From Flavobacteriaceae bacterium UBA1682 (lineage in GTDB: Bacteria > Bacteroidota > Bacteroidia > Flavobacteriales > Flavobacteriaceae): DNA of 64,000 nt. Where the stretch lies: assembly GCA_002320285.1 (NCBI GenBank), contig DCKE01000027.1:202272-266271 (forward strand), in the 5' to 3' direction. Of this stretch, positions 52,260-61,670 are shown piece after piece. The translations under genes and the position numbers were made by a program. Within the stretch, counting starts at the first letter, position 1, and every line of letters begins with the position of its first letter. The notes beneath the pieces were generated by a model that did not search any database, was not told where the DNA came from, and saw only the letters and a list, made by a program, of their open reading frames with translations.

Positions 52260-53270
52260 ATGACTGAAGGGAATTTTGTCGATTACGTAAAAATATATGT
52301 TGCTTCAGGTAAGGGAGGTAAGGGATCTACACATTTACACAGAGAGAAATTTATTGAAAAAGGAGGTCCAGACGGTGGTGATGGAGGAAGAGGCGGTCAC
52401 GTTTATGTAGTGGGTAATGAAGGGTTATGGACGTTGTTTCACCTTAAGTTTGCACGTCATATCAAAGCCGGTCACGGTGGCGATGGTGGTGGATCAAGAA
52501 GTACGGGTTCTGACGGTCAAGACAGATATATTGAAGTACCACTAGGTACCGTAGTAAAAGACAAAGAAACCGGAGAAGTTTTATTTGAAATCACGGATCA
52601 CGGCGAAAAGAGAATTATAGCGCAAGGAGGTAAAGGAGGTTTGGGTAACTGGCATTTCAGAAGTTCAACCAATCAAACTCCGCGATACTCTCAACCGGGT
52701 TTGCCATCAGAAGAAATGGATATCATTTTGGAGTTAAAAGTTTTGGCAGATGTGGGACTTGTAGGTTTTCCTAATGCAGGTAAGTCAACCTTGCTGTCTG
52801 TGTTAACTTCAGCAAAACCAAAAATTGCAGATTATCCTTTTACCACTTTAAAACCCAATTTGGGAATTGTGGCCTATAGAGATTTTCAATCTTTTGTAAT
52901 AGCCGATATACCGGGGATTATTGAGGGAGCAGCGGAAGGAAAAGGACTGGGGCATTATTTTTTAAGACATATAGAACGAAATTCAACCTTATTGTTTTTA
53001 GTGCCTGCCGATGCGGAAGACATTAAAAAAGAATATGAGATCTTATTGGATGAGTTGAGACGTTACAACCCAGAAATGTTGGATAAAGATAGGTTACTGG
53101 TGGTGTCCAAATCAGATATGTTAGATGAGGAATTAAAAACCGAGCTTAAAGCGCAGTTGGATAACGAATTAAAGGGAGTTCCTTATATGTTCATCTCTTC
53201 AATAGCTCAACAAGGGCTTACAGAGTTGAAAGATACTTTGTGGAAGATGTTAAATGCGGAAATGAAATAA
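52260..53270 (+). CDS. obgE: Obg family GTPase
   Basis: This ribosome-associated GTPase of 336 residues acts in 50S maturation and stress control. The Gly-rich Obg domain fills about 1-160 (GGKGGKGSTHLHREKF, GGDGGRGGHVY). The GTPase domain has G1 GFPNAGKS at 169-176, G3 DIPGI and G4 SKSD. The variable C-terminal OCT domain is absent, as in many Bacteroidota. A terminator directly follows the stop. Confidence 0.97.
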   Translation: MTEGNFVDYVKIYVASGKGGKGSTHLHREKFIEKGGPDGGDGGRGGHVYVVGNEGLWTLFHLKFARHIKAGHGGDGGGSRSTGSDGQDRYIEVPLGTVVKDKETGEVLFEITDHGEKRIIAQGGKGGLGNWHFRSSTNQTPRYSQPGLPSEEMDIILELKVLADVGLVGFPNAGKSTLLSVLTSAKPKIADYPFTTLKPNLGIVAYRDFQSFVIADIPGIIEGAAEGKGLGHYFLRHIERNSTLLFLVPADAEDIKKEYEILLDELRRYNPEMLDKDRLLVVSKSDMLDEELKTELKAQLDNELKGVPYMFISSIAQQGLTELKDTLWKMLNAEMK

Positions 53271-53271
53271 T

Positions 53272-53307
53272 AAAAAAAGGCCTTGCTTTAGCAAGGCCTT
53301 TTTTTAT
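53272..53307 (+). terminator. Intrinsic terminator after obgE
   Basis: The stem GGCCTTGC/GCAAGGCC within flanking A and T runs begins right at the obgE stop. Confidence 0.93.
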
Positions 53308-53426
53308 ACATAAATTTTTGTTAAGACTGTAATTTAATGTCTGTTTCTTTCGAGATTCCTCAAACAAGGCTTTTCTACATTGACGGAAAAACCTATCTTC
53401 GCACCTATAACATACTATAATTAATT

Positions 53427-55583
53427 ATGAAAAAAATTATTTTATTCTTAACCGTAGCTTTATTAGCGCTTCCAGTCCAACTGAGAGCTAATGAGGGAAT
53501 GTGGTTTTTGATGTTTATTGAACGTCTGAACCAACGAGATATGGAGAAGATGGGTCTTCAGTTAACTGCTGAAGAAATTTACAGCATCAATAACAGTTCT
53601 TTAAAAGATGCGATTGTTCAATTTGATGGAGGTTGTACTGCTGAGATCGTTTCTAGTCAAGGATTGGTTTTGACCAATCACCACTGTGGATATGATAAAA
53701 TAGCAGAATTAGCTACGCCACAAGATGATATTTTAACCAATGGATTTTGGGCAAAGACCAAAGCGGACGAGCGTAAGCCTAAAGCTTTATCGGTGCGTTT
53801 CTTTGTGAGAATGGATGATGTGAGTAAAAGAATTCTTTCTCAAGTAAATGATGCAATGTCTGAAGTTGAAAGAGAAAAAGTGATCAATCAGGAGATCGCA
53901 AAAATCCAAAAAGAAAATGATGAAGGTGGGAAATACACCGTTTCAGTAAAATCATTTTTTCAAGGGAATGAATATTATTATTTCGTATATCAAGATTATA
54001 ACGATGTTCGTTTGGTAGGTACGCCTCCAAATAGTATTGGTAAATTTGGTGGAGATACGGATAACTGGGAGTGGCCACGTCACACTGGTGACTTTTCATT
54101 ATTCCGCGTATACGCGGATAAAGATGGTAATCCAGCAGAATATTCTACGTCGAATGTACCCTTAAAACCAAAACACCATTTACCGGTTTCTGTTACGGGA
54201 ATTAAAGAAGGTGACTTCTCTATGATTTTAGGTTATCCAGGTAGAACTAATCGCTGGATGCCTGCACAGGGTATTGAGCAAAATGTAAAATTTGCTTATC
54301 CAGCTTGGGTTGAAGGATCTAAATTGGGTATGGACGTGATGAAGAAATACATGGATCAAGATCCTGCAGTTCGTTTACATTATGCGTCTAAATACGCTGG
54401 TGTTGCTAATTACTGGAAGAATAGACAAGGGATGATTGATGCATTAGGAGAGCACAAAACTGCTGCAACTAAGGATAAATCGGAAGCTGTATTTAACAAA
54501 TGGGCAAATAAAAAAGAAAATAAAGCAAAATACGGAAACGTAGTTGCTAACATCAATGCTTATTACGCTGCTACGAATGAAAAAGCACGTCATGATAATT
54601 ATTTGATGACTATATTACGTACATCAGCTATGGCTGCGGCACCTTATCGTTTAGCGAGTGCCTTTGAAAAATATGCTACATCAACTGAAGCAGTTCGTGC
54701 TGAAATGTTACCGAAATTAAAAGAAGTTGTTGAAGCTACTTATGGAGAGTATTACGAGCCATTGGAAAGAGAAATGTTGGGTGCACAATTAAAATTGTAC
54801 GCGACAAAATCTACTGGGTACGAAATCGCACCTTATATTGCTGAATTAGGAAAAGCGAATAACAATGACTTTACTTCAGTGATCAATAAAGCTTTTGATA
54901 GCAGTATTTTTGGTTCAAAAGCGAAAGCAGAAGCTTTTTTAGCTAAGCCAGATGCAGCTGCTTTGAAAAATGATGAGTTGGTGAAAATTTCAACAGCACT
55001 TTTAAATAAATATAGAGAGCAACCAGAAAACGTAGCCGCTTTGGAAAATGATTATCAAAAATCATATCGTTTATTGGTTGATGGAATTCGCAAATCAAAT
55101 CCAAATGGGAAATACTACCCTGATGCTAATTCTACTTTGCGTTTGACTTACGGTAAGGTTATTGGACTTCCTAGAGGTAACAAAGTTAATGATGCAGATG
55201 AAAACTGGTATACGACCTTAAAAGGAACGGTTGCTAAAAATATTCCTGGGGATGATGAATTTGAAGTTCCACAGAAATTAATTGATCTTTACAATGCAAA
55301 AGATTATGGAATCTATGCTGATAAAAAAGGATACATGCCAGTAAACTTTTTAACAGATCACGATATTACTGGAGGAAACTCGGGTTCACCGGTATTGAAT
55401 GCAAAAGGTGAATTAATTGGTTTAGCCTTTGATGGAAATATTGAAGCTATGGCTGGAGATGTTATTTATGATGCTAAATTGCAAAGAACAATCAACGTGG
55501 ATATCCGTTACGTCTTGTTTATTATAGACAAGTTTGCTGATGCCAAACACATTGTTGATGAAATGACTTTAGTGACCAAATAA
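53427..55583 (+). CDS. S46 family dipeptidyl-peptidase (DPP7-like)
   Basis: This exported serine peptidase of 718 residues releases dipeptides from peptide N-termini. The signal peptide is at about 1-21 (ending QLRA). The chymotrypsin-like site has the histidine in LTNHHCGYD (H85/H86) and the serine S652 in GGNSGSPV. The residue deciding specificity lies in LAFDGN: a glycine (G670) is present here, as in DPP7 (hydrophobic P1), whereas DPP11 has arginine (Asp/Glu P1). This reading comes from the known P. gingivalis enzymes. It lies downstream of obgE but behind a terminator, so it is independently expressed. Confidence 0.94.
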   Translation: MKKIILFLTVALLALPVQLRANEGMWFLMFIERLNQRDMEKMGLQLTAEEIYSINNSSLKDAIVQFDGGCTAEIVSSQGLVLTNHHCGYDKIAELATPQDDILTNGFWAKTKADERKPKALSVRFFVRMDDVSKRILSQVNDAMSEVEREKVINQEIAKIQKENDEGGKYTVSVKSFFQGNEYYYFVYQDYNDVRLVGTPPNSIGKFGGDTDNWEWPRHTGDFSLFRVYADKDGNPAEYSTSNVPLKPKHHLPVSVTGIKEGDFSMILGYPGRTNRWMPAQGIEQNVKFAYPAWVEGSKLGMDVMKKYMDQDPAVRLHYASKYAGVANYWKNRQGMIDALGEHKTAATKDKSEAVFNKWANKKENKAKYGNVVANINAYYAATNEKARHDNYLMTILRTSAMAAAPYRLASAFEKYATSTEAVRAEMLPKLKEVVEATYGEYYEPLEREMLGAQLKLYATKSTGYEIAPYIAELGKANNNDFTSVINKAFDSSIFGSKAKAEAFLAKPDAAALKNDELVKISTALLNKYREQPENVAALENDYQKSYRLLVDGIRKSNPNGKYYPDANSTLRLTYGKVIGLPRGNKVNDADENWYTTLKGTVAKNIPGDDEFEVPQKLIDLYNAKDYGIYADKKGYMPVNFLTDHDITGGNSGSPVLNAKGELIGLAFDGNIEAMAGDVIYDAKLQRTINVDIRYVLFIIDKFADAKHIVDEMTLVTK

Positions 55584-55604
55584 ATCACAATATCATATAC
55601 TTTT

Positions 55605-55632
55605 AAAAGCCGTTCTATACAGAACGGCTTTT
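55605..55632 (+). terminator. Intrinsic terminator after the S46 peptidase
   Basis: The stem AAAAGCCGTTCT/AGAACGGCTTTT lies 22 bp past the stop. Confidence 0.9.
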
Positions 55633-55704
55633 GTCATTTATAAGGATGGACCTGTATGGCGTTAAGGTTTTTTAGATTTATACGTTATTTAGAAAATAGG
55701 AGTC

Positions 55705-55735
55705 TTGGGCTTGTTTAAATAAAATAGTACTTTTG
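55705..55735 (+). promoter_or_regulatory. Promoter TTG-N20-TACTTTTG before the lipoprotein pair
   Basis: TTG at 55705-55707 and TACTTTTG at 55728-55735 are separated by 20 bp, within the range of the Bacteroidota consensus. The ATG is 18 bp further on. Confidence 0.6.
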
Positions 55736-55753
55736 TGTTCATATATAATTATA

Positions 55754-56755
55754 ATGAAGAGGTACGTCGGATTACTTTTAGCACTGTTGGTTTTAAGTTG
55801 TACTTCGGGTGATCAACCCGTCACATCTTTTTATTATTGGAAAACTGTTTTTAAGTTAACCGACATGGAAAAAGAGATGCTTCAGGAAAATGAGGTTTCT
55901 AAGATGTATATGAGGTATTTCGATATCGCTTTGCGTGATAGTGCGCCGATTCCGCTTTCTCCGATTCGATTTGAAGATAAGACCTCTCCATTTCAAATCG
56001 TTCCGGTAGTTTATATCAAAAATGAGGTTATGCTTTCTGATCGAGTTGATGTGGTTCAATTGGCAGATCAAACTTTGAGCATGATTGGTAAAATCAATAC
56101 AATTAATCAGATTGAAATCGAGGAAGTTCAAATTGATTGCGACTGGACTTTAAAAAGTAAAGATCAATTTATGGCTTATATTGATGCGTTGCGCCATAGG
56201 ACGAATTTAAAAATATCGGCTACTATACGTTTGCATCAAATCAAATATTATAAAGAGACTGGGGTGCCCAATGTCGATCACGGTGTGTTGATGTACTATA
56301 ATATGGGACAAATTGCCAGTGATGACCTTAATTCCATTTACGATGAGCAAATTGCAGCTCGATACATTAAGAGTCTTGCCAATTATCCTTTATCGCTAGA
56401 TGTAGCTCTTCCGATATTTGGATGGGGGGTTCACATTCGCAATCAAAAAGTGATTGGATTGATTCCAAAAATAGATGAACATCAATTGATGAAAATCGTA
56501 AAAACGACCTCTAAAGGAAACAATCGTTTTGAAATCAATGAGGACATGATTGCTTTTGGAACCTATTTTAGACAGGGAGATCAGGTCAAGATCGAAGCTG
56601 TATCAAAAGCTGATTTAAAAAAGATGGTCTCAAATATTAAAGAAAATCTAAAAACAGTTCCCAAGGAGGTTATCTATTACGACTTGGATTCGATAAATTT
56701 AAAAACCTATTCTAATGAGAAAGAATTTTATAAAAAAGTTACTAGCGGGTTTTAG
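55754..56755 (+). CDS. Lipoprotein with DUF3142/TIM-barrel-like features
   Basis: This 333-residue lipoprotein has a signal ending LVLSC (C16). The middle VQIDCDWTLKSKDQFMAYIDAL, then LKISATIRLHQ and VDHGVLMYYNMG, follows the pattern of glycoside-hydrolase-like TIM barrels seen in DUF3142 proteins (strand-D-x-D, strand-S-x-T-x-R, strand ending YN). No proven catalytic residues are visible, so enzymatic activity is uncertain. The ATG at 55754 is chosen over one seven codons upstream that lies on the promoter. The gene overlaps the next one by 41 bp, implying coupled expression. Confidence 0.7.
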   Translation: MKRYVGLLLALLVLSCTSGDQPVTSFYYWKTVFKLTDMEKEMLQENEVSKMYMRYFDIALRDSAPIPLSPIRFEDKTSPFQIVPVVYIKNEVMLSDRVDVVQLADQTLSMIGKINTINQIEIEEVQIDCDWTLKSKDQFMAYIDALRHRTNLKISATIRLHQIKYYKETGVPNVDHGVLMYYNMGQIASDDLNSIYDEQIAARYIKSLANYPLSLDVALPIFGWGVHIRNQKVIGLIPKIDEHQLMKIVKTTSKGNNRFEINEDMIAFGTYFRQGDQVKIEAVSKADLKKMVSNIKENLKTVPKEVIYYDLDSINLKTYSNEKEFYKKVTSGF

Positions 56756-58961
56756 TCTTTCAGCTTTAGTTTCAGCGGGTGTTATTTATGCCTGTGGAGG
56801 AGGGGACTATTGGGGTTATGATTACAGTTCTAGTTTTACGCCAGAGGTCTATGCAGATGCGAGTTACCGTCCTTTGTTTTTTTCGAGCGAAGAGCAGTTC
56901 TATGGAATTGGGTATTTAGAAGATGGGATTGGGCGTTTTAATTCGAATATTACTGACGATTGGAGTGGTTATTTAAAAGGTGTAATGACTGCTGAGGATA
57001 TTAATTATCTGTTGTTGGACAAAAATGCCGGTGATGATATAAATGATTTGTATAGCGCCATAAATAAAAAGAAAAAAAATACTATACGTCCTAGCGTGGA
57101 TATAAAAGAAACTCGAGTTAAAAACTTTATTCAGTTCTTAGTTGAGGCTAAACGTGTAGAGGCTTTCTCTACGACTTCTTACAATTATTGGGAATACGAA
57201 GAAACAGCCATTCCGATAGCATCTAGAAGTATCGGTCTGGATTTGGAGAAAAAATATAAAGGTATCTCAGCTGATGAATTTTTAAAAAACAGGTATTGGT
57301 TCCAGACGATGAAAGCTTATTTTTATGGAGAGGATAAAAATGACTTAATTCGATTTTTTGATGCTACTGCAGACAAGCAACCTAAAAATTTATTGTATTA
57401 CCGCGGTTTGGCTTATGTAGCAGGTGTGCATTATAGAGCTAAGGACTATGCGAAATCCAATTACCTATACAGTATTGTGTTTGACAAATGCCCAGAGCTC
57501 CGAACGGTTACGGCCTATAATTTTAGACCACAACAGCAATCGGATTTTGACCAATCCTTAGACTTGGCGAAAACGGCCGATGAAAAAGTAGCCTTATGGG
57601 CGATGTTGGGCTACTATACCAACGAGCGCAAAGCAATCGAAGAAATTTATAAGTTGAATCCCACTAGCTTGCATTTAGAGTTCTTATTGACCCGTTTGGT
57701 TAACATTGAAGAAAGTAAATTAAACACTTATTATTCCGATTTAAAAGCGCCAAAGGCCTATCGTTCGGAACTCAAAAATAAATTGGATTCCAATGCTGTA
57801 AGCTTGGTAAAAAAAATAGCGAAAGAAGAGAAGACTACCAAGCCTTACCTGTGGCATTTGGCCAATGGTTACTTGTCTATTTACAATCAAGAATATGATT
57901 TTGCTAAAAAGGAATTTGATTTGGTAGAAAAAACAGCTCCGAAGTCTGAACTGGCATCCAATCAGCTGCGTTTATTGCGTTTGATCAATCAATTGAGCGC
58001 AACAGACAAGATAGACAGCAAAACAGATAAAGGTTTAGTAGAGGAGCTTAGATGGTTAAATTTAACGGTGCCAAGTCAAAGTATCGATGATGGCGTGTTT
58101 CGATATAGTTATGCGCTGGATTGGAGTCGCAAATATGTAGCTTCTTTATATGAAGCACAGAAGGATAAGGTAATGGCGGAATTGTTTTCACCGAATAAAG
58201 AATACTATTACAAAACCGCGGATTTGGAAGCGATGAAAGCCTTGATGCGAAAAGGGAATTTAAGTGAATGGGAGAAATTGGGGATGAGTATTTACCGCAT
58301 TAAATTATCGGATATCAATGAATTTCAGGCTATTCAATTAACTTATGCCAATAAAATTCCCGAGGCGATTGCTTTTATGGCGCAAGTTGATACTGTAGCA
58401 GTATTACAGGGGAATCCGTTTAATGGGAAAATCAAAGACTGTAACGACTGCGACCACGTTGCGGTTCAAAAAGTCAAATACAGCAAGCTCGACTTTTTAA
58501 AGAAAGTACAGGAGATGCAAGCGAAGATAGCAGCTGGTGAGGATGTGTACAACAATGCTTTGTTGTTGGGGAATGCATTTTACAACTTGAGTTATTTTGG
58601 TAATGCGCGTGCTTTCTATGACAATCCCATTATGGACGAATATGGGAATTACATTTCCAAGTTAAACATCGATGTTTTACACAGTAACAAAAATGCAAAC
58701 AACTATTATCAAATGGCGTTTAAGGCGGCTACCAATGATGAACAAAGAGCACGTTGTACTTATATGATGACTAAATGTGAAAGAAATGCTTTTTATACCG
58801 GTAAATACTATCAGGATCAGAATTATTATGGCTATCCTTCTGTGAATTTTATTGCTTTTAATGGATACAAACAGTTGGAGGACAAGTATTCAAATACCAA
58901 TTTTTACAATGAAGTGATTAACGAATGCGGGTATTTTAGAAAGTATTTACGAGTCGACTAA
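56715..58961 (+). CDS. Large exported helical-repeat protein, unknown function
   Basis: This 748-residue protein has an N-terminal signal (FIKKLLAGFSLSALVSAGVIYACGGG); the cysteine at 27 could be lipidated but the context is not a perfect lipobox. The first 150 residues are aromatic- and Gly/Asp-rich (DYWGYDYSSSF). The remainder is mainly helical with TPR-like pairs (LLYYRGLAYVAGVHYRAKDY, LWHLANGYLSIYNQEYDFA), and the end has two short Cys motifs (CNDCD, NECGYF). It overlaps the lipoprotein gene by 41 bp. The two probably form one envelope system; its task is unknown to me. Confidence 0.75.
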   Translation: MRKNFIKKLLAGFSLSALVSAGVIYACGGGDYWGYDYSSSFTPEVYADASYRPLFFSSEEQFYGIGYLEDGIGRFNSNITDDWSGYLKGVMTAEDINYLLLDKNAGDDINDLYSAINKKKKNTIRPSVDIKETRVKNFIQFLVEAKRVEAFSTTSYNYWEYEETAIPIASRSIGLDLEKKYKGISADEFLKNRYWFQTMKAYFYGEDKNDLIRFFDATADKQPKNLLYYRGLAYVAGVHYRAKDYAKSNYLYSIVFDKCPELRTVTAYNFRPQQQSDFDQSLDLAKTADEKVALWAMLGYYTNERKAIEEIYKLNPTSLHLEFLLTRLVNIEESKLNTYYSDLKAPKAYRSELKNKLDSNAVSLVKKIAKEEKTTKPYLWHLANGYLSIYNQEYDFAKKEFDLVEKTAPKSELASNQLRLLRLINQLSATDKIDSKTDKGLVEELRWLNLTVPSQSIDDGVFRYSYALDWSRKYVASLYEAQKDKVMAELFSPNKEYYYKTADLEAMKALMRKGNLSEWEKLGMSIYRIKLSDINEFQAIQLTYANKIPEAIAFMAQVDTVAVLQGNPFNGKIKDCNDCDHVAVQKVKYSKLDFLKKVQEMQAKIAAGEDVYNNALLLGNAFYNLSYFGNARAFYDNPIMDEYGNYISKLNIDVLHSNKNANNYYQMAFKAATNDEQRARCTYMMTKCERNAFYTGKYYQDQNYYGYPSVNFIAFNGYKQLEDKYSNTNFYNEVINECGYFRKYLRVD

Positions 58962-58993
58962 TTTAGTCATAGATTTTATTCAATATAGTAGTG

Positions 58994-59025
58994 AAAAGGC
59001 TATCTCAATTTTGAGGTAGCCTTTT
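58994..59025 (+). terminator. Intrinsic terminator after the unknown pair
   Basis: The stem AAAAGGCTATCTCA/GAGGTAGCCTTTT (one mismatch/wobble) is followed by T residues. Confidence 0.85.
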
Positions 59026-59085
59026 GCATTATAAAGTATTTCGACTGATTACATTAAAACATGCCTACTGGTTGAATGTTTTTAA

Positions 59086-59250
59086 ATTTTTTTTCTGTTT
59101 TTTTATTATAAAAATATCAATGTAAATGAATTAGATGAGGCTTTTGAGAATGACTTAATTGATGTTTATTATAATAGTAGTGCATTGTTGCCTAAAAAGT
59201 GCTTGGCCTGTCCTATTCATGAAGTTTGTGGGGGAGGATATCTAATTTAG
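59086..59250 (+). pseudogene. Fragment of a radical SAM/SPASM maturase gene (C-terminal end)
   Basis: Between the terminator at 59025 and mpl, an open frame without start codon ends in TAG at 59250. It encodes NELDEAFENDLIDVYYNSS and then LPKKCLACPIHEVCGGGYL. The C-x2-C-x5-C-GGG spacing is the C-terminal iron-sulfur motif of SPASM-domain radical SAM proteins that mature ribosomal peptides (FxsB-like and relatives). The radical SAM core is absent and the usual residues after CGGGY are cut off, so this is a relic. No precursor peptide is recognised nearby. Confidence 0.6.
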
Positions 59251-59346
59251 AGTGAAATTAAAAGAATCTGATCAGTAGAAAAATTTTATCACAAAAATAA
59301 ATGTGTAAATTTACCCATTGGAATTAATCTACAAAAAAAGAAAAAG

Positions 59347-60702
59347 ATGCGAATACATTTTATCGCAATAGGAGGAAGCGCTATGCACAATCTGGCATTG
59401 GCTTTACATGCCAAAGGAGAACAGGTGACCGGTAGTGATGATGCTGTTTTTGAACCGTCAAAATCCCGTTTACAGGCCAAAGGATTATTACCACAAGAAA
59501 TGGGGTGGGATGCTGAAAAAATAACAGCAGATATTGAAGCGGTTATTTTGGGTATGCATGCCAAATCCGATAATCCAGAATTGCTGAGAGCACAAGAATT
59601 GGGATTGAAAATTTATTCCTATCCAGAGTTTATATACGAACACTCTAAGCAAAAAACTCGTGTAGTTATTGGAGGGTCACATGGAAAAACAACCATAACA
59701 TCTATGGTGTTACACGTTTTGAATTACCACGGTATCGAGGTCGATTATTTAGTAGGTGCTCAATTGGATGGATTTGATCGTATGGTGCATCTGACTGAGG
59801 AAAATGATTTTATCCTTTTGGAAGGCGACGAATATTTATCCTCACCAACAGATTTACGTCCAAAATTCCATTTATATCAGCCAAATATTGCTTTGATTAG
59901 CGGTATTGCATGGGATCATATCAATGTGTTTCCAACCTTTGAAAACTATGTCGATCAATTTAGAATTTTTATAGACAAAATTACTAATGGAGGGATATTG
60001 GTGTATAATGAAGAAGATCCAATTGTAAGTCAATTGGTAGATGAGGCGGCTAAACCCATCCGTAAATTGCCATATGGAACACCGAACTATACCATTGAAA
60101 ACGGAAAAACATTTTTAGATACTCCAGAGGGTTCTATGCCTTTGGAGGTTTTTGGAGCTCATAATTTGAGCAACTTAAATGGAGCGAAATGGATTTGTCA
60201 GAATATGGGTGTCGATGAAGAAGATTTTTATGAAGCCATTGGTTCTTTTAAGGGAGCCTCAAAAAGGCTCGAGAAAATAGCCGAAAACGGGACTACTGTG
60301 ATTTACAAAGACTTTGCTCATTCACCAAGTAAAGTCATCGCTACAACACAAGCGGTTAAGCAACAATTTCCAAACCGAAAATTGATAGCCTGCTTGGAGT
60401 TGCATACTTATAGCAGTTTAAATGCTGATTTTTTAAGTGAATACGAAGGAGCCTTAAATGCAGCAGATCTAGCGGTGGTGTTTTATTCGCCAGAAGCGGT
60501 TCAAATAAAACGTTTAGAAGCCATTTCGAACGAACAAATGGAACAGGCTTTTAAAAGGGAAGGATTGGTGACTTATACCGATTCTAACCAGTTTAAAAGT
60601 TTTGTAAGTCAGTTGGATTTAGACAACAGTGTATTGTTGTTTATGAGCTCTGGGAATTACGGAGGAATTGATTTACATGAGTTGTTTAGCGGTATAAAAT
60701 AA
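59347..60702 (+). CDS. mpl: UDP-MurNAc:L-Ala-gamma-D-Glu-meso-DAP ligase
   Basis: This murein-recycling ligase of 451 residues attaches a salvaged tripeptide to UDP-MurNAc. The N-terminal Rossmann motif (FIAIGGSAMHNLALAL) distinguishes Mpl from MurC. The ATP-binding loop GGSHGKTT is at 109-116 and the central domain continues with LEGDEYLSS. The C-terminal part (KDFAHSPSKV) is the domain that positions the peptide. It is monocistronic and preceded by a long intergenic region holding the SPASM remnant. Confidence 0.94.
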   Translation: MRIHFIAIGGSAMHNLALALHAKGEQVTGSDDAVFEPSKSRLQAKGLLPQEMGWDAEKITADIEAVILGMHAKSDNPELLRAQELGLKIYSYPEFIYEHSKQKTRVVIGGSHGKTTITSMVLHVLNYHGIEVDYLVGAQLDGFDRMVHLTEENDFILLEGDEYLSSPTDLRPKFHLYQPNIALISGIAWDHINVFPTFENYVDQFRIFIDKITNGGILVYNEEDPIVSQLVDEAAKPIRKLPYGTPNYTIENGKTFLDTPEGSMPLEVFGAHNLSNLNGAKWICQNMGVDEEDFYEAIGSFKGASKRLEKIAENGTTVIYKDFAHSPSKVIATTQAVKQQFPNRKLIACLELHTYSSLNADFLSEYEGALNAADLAVVFYSPEAVQIKRLEAISNEQMEQAFKREGLVTYTDSNQFKSFVSQLDLDNSVLLFMSSGNYGGIDLHELFSGIK

Positions 60703-60742
60703 GCTGTCTTTGAGATTTAGAATAGACAGTTTGAATTTCAAT

Positions 60743-60784
60743 AAAAGTGTCCTTGTACAATTAATTGTGCAAGGGCTTTTTTAT
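60743..60784 (+). terminator. Intrinsic terminator after mpl
   Basis: A long AT-containing palindrome (CCTTG-TA-CAAT/ATTG-TG-CAAGG) is enclosed by AAAAG and a T-run. It lies 40 bp past the stop. Confidence 0.8.
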
Positions 60785-60920
60785 TGGTATCAGTCGAAGT
60801 AGTACTCTTTGCGTGTTTTAGATTTGGTTTTAATAGATGTTAAAAAACAAAAATGAACTTAAAGTACACTTGAATTTGAAATGCTTTTTTATATATTAGT
60901 GTATATGTAATCAGTTAGTT

Positions 60921-61616
60921 ATGGAAGTGTATAGGAGTTCGTCAATAAAGTCTTGGGCCGAAGATGACAAGCCGCGAGAGAAGTTAATGCTAAAGGGTAA
61001 AGCAGCATTGAGTGATGCGGAACTGTTAGCCATATTGTTGCGTTCAGGAAATAAAGAGGAGAGCGCGGTTGATTTGAGCAAGCGGATTTTAAATGAATAT
61101 GGTAATAAATTGAGTAATTTGTCCAAACGAAGTTTAAAGCAATTATTGCTATTTAAAGGGATTGGTCAGGCTAAGGCATTATCGATCGTAGCGGCATTAG
61201 AATTGGGGCAAAGACGGCAGGTCGAAATCGGGCAATCGTATCCCAAGATCGAATCGAGCCGAATGGTTTTTGAGCTGATGCAACCGCTGATAGGGGCGTT
61301 AAATTATGAAGAATTTTGGATTTTGTTGCTCAATAATTCCAACAAGGTTATTCATCAACAAAAATTGAGTACAGGTGGCATAACAGGAACGATTGTTGAC
61401 GTTAGAATACTGTTTAAAATTGCTCTAGAACATCAGGCTATTGCCTTGATTTTATGTCATAACCATCCTTCAGGACAGTTGAGTCCTAGTGATACGGATA
61501 TGCGTATTACTAAAAAGATAAAACAAGCCGGTTTGTTGTTTGATATCGTGGTATTGGATCATTTAATCGTGACGGAGAAGGCTTATTATAGTTTTGCCGA
61601 TGAAAACCTGTTGTAA
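60921..61616 (+). CDS. radC: RadC family JAB-domain protein
   Basis: This 231-residue protein has an N-terminal helix-hairpin-helix-like part (KPREKLMLKGKAALSDAELLAILLRSG, then KGIGQAKALSIVAALELG) and a C-terminal JAB/MPN metalloprotein domain with H180-N-H182-P-S-G and SPSDTD. RadC was named for DNA repair, but its role is disputed. Intact and full length here. Confidence 0.92.
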   Translation: MEVYRSSSIKSWAEDDKPREKLMLKGKAALSDAELLAILLRSGNKEESAVDLSKRILNEYGNKLSNLSKRSLKQLLLFKGIGQAKALSIVAALELGQRRQVEIGQSYPKIESSRMVFELMQPLIGALNYEEFWILLLNNSNKVIHQQKLSTGGITGTIVDVRILFKIALEHQAIALILCHNHPSGQLSPSDTDMRITKKIKQAGLLFDIVVLDHLIVTEKAYYSFADENLL

Positions 61617-61642
61617 GGTTAGGGTGGTCGTTTGAATTTGAT

Positions 61643-61650
61643 TAATTTTG
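61643..61650 (+). promoter_or_regulatory. -7 promoter element TAATTTTG before the nucleotidase gene
   Basis: It matches TAnnTTTG, 20 bp before the ATG. Confidence 0.5.
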
Positions 61651-61670
61651 ACTTTTAAAAAAAAGACAAG

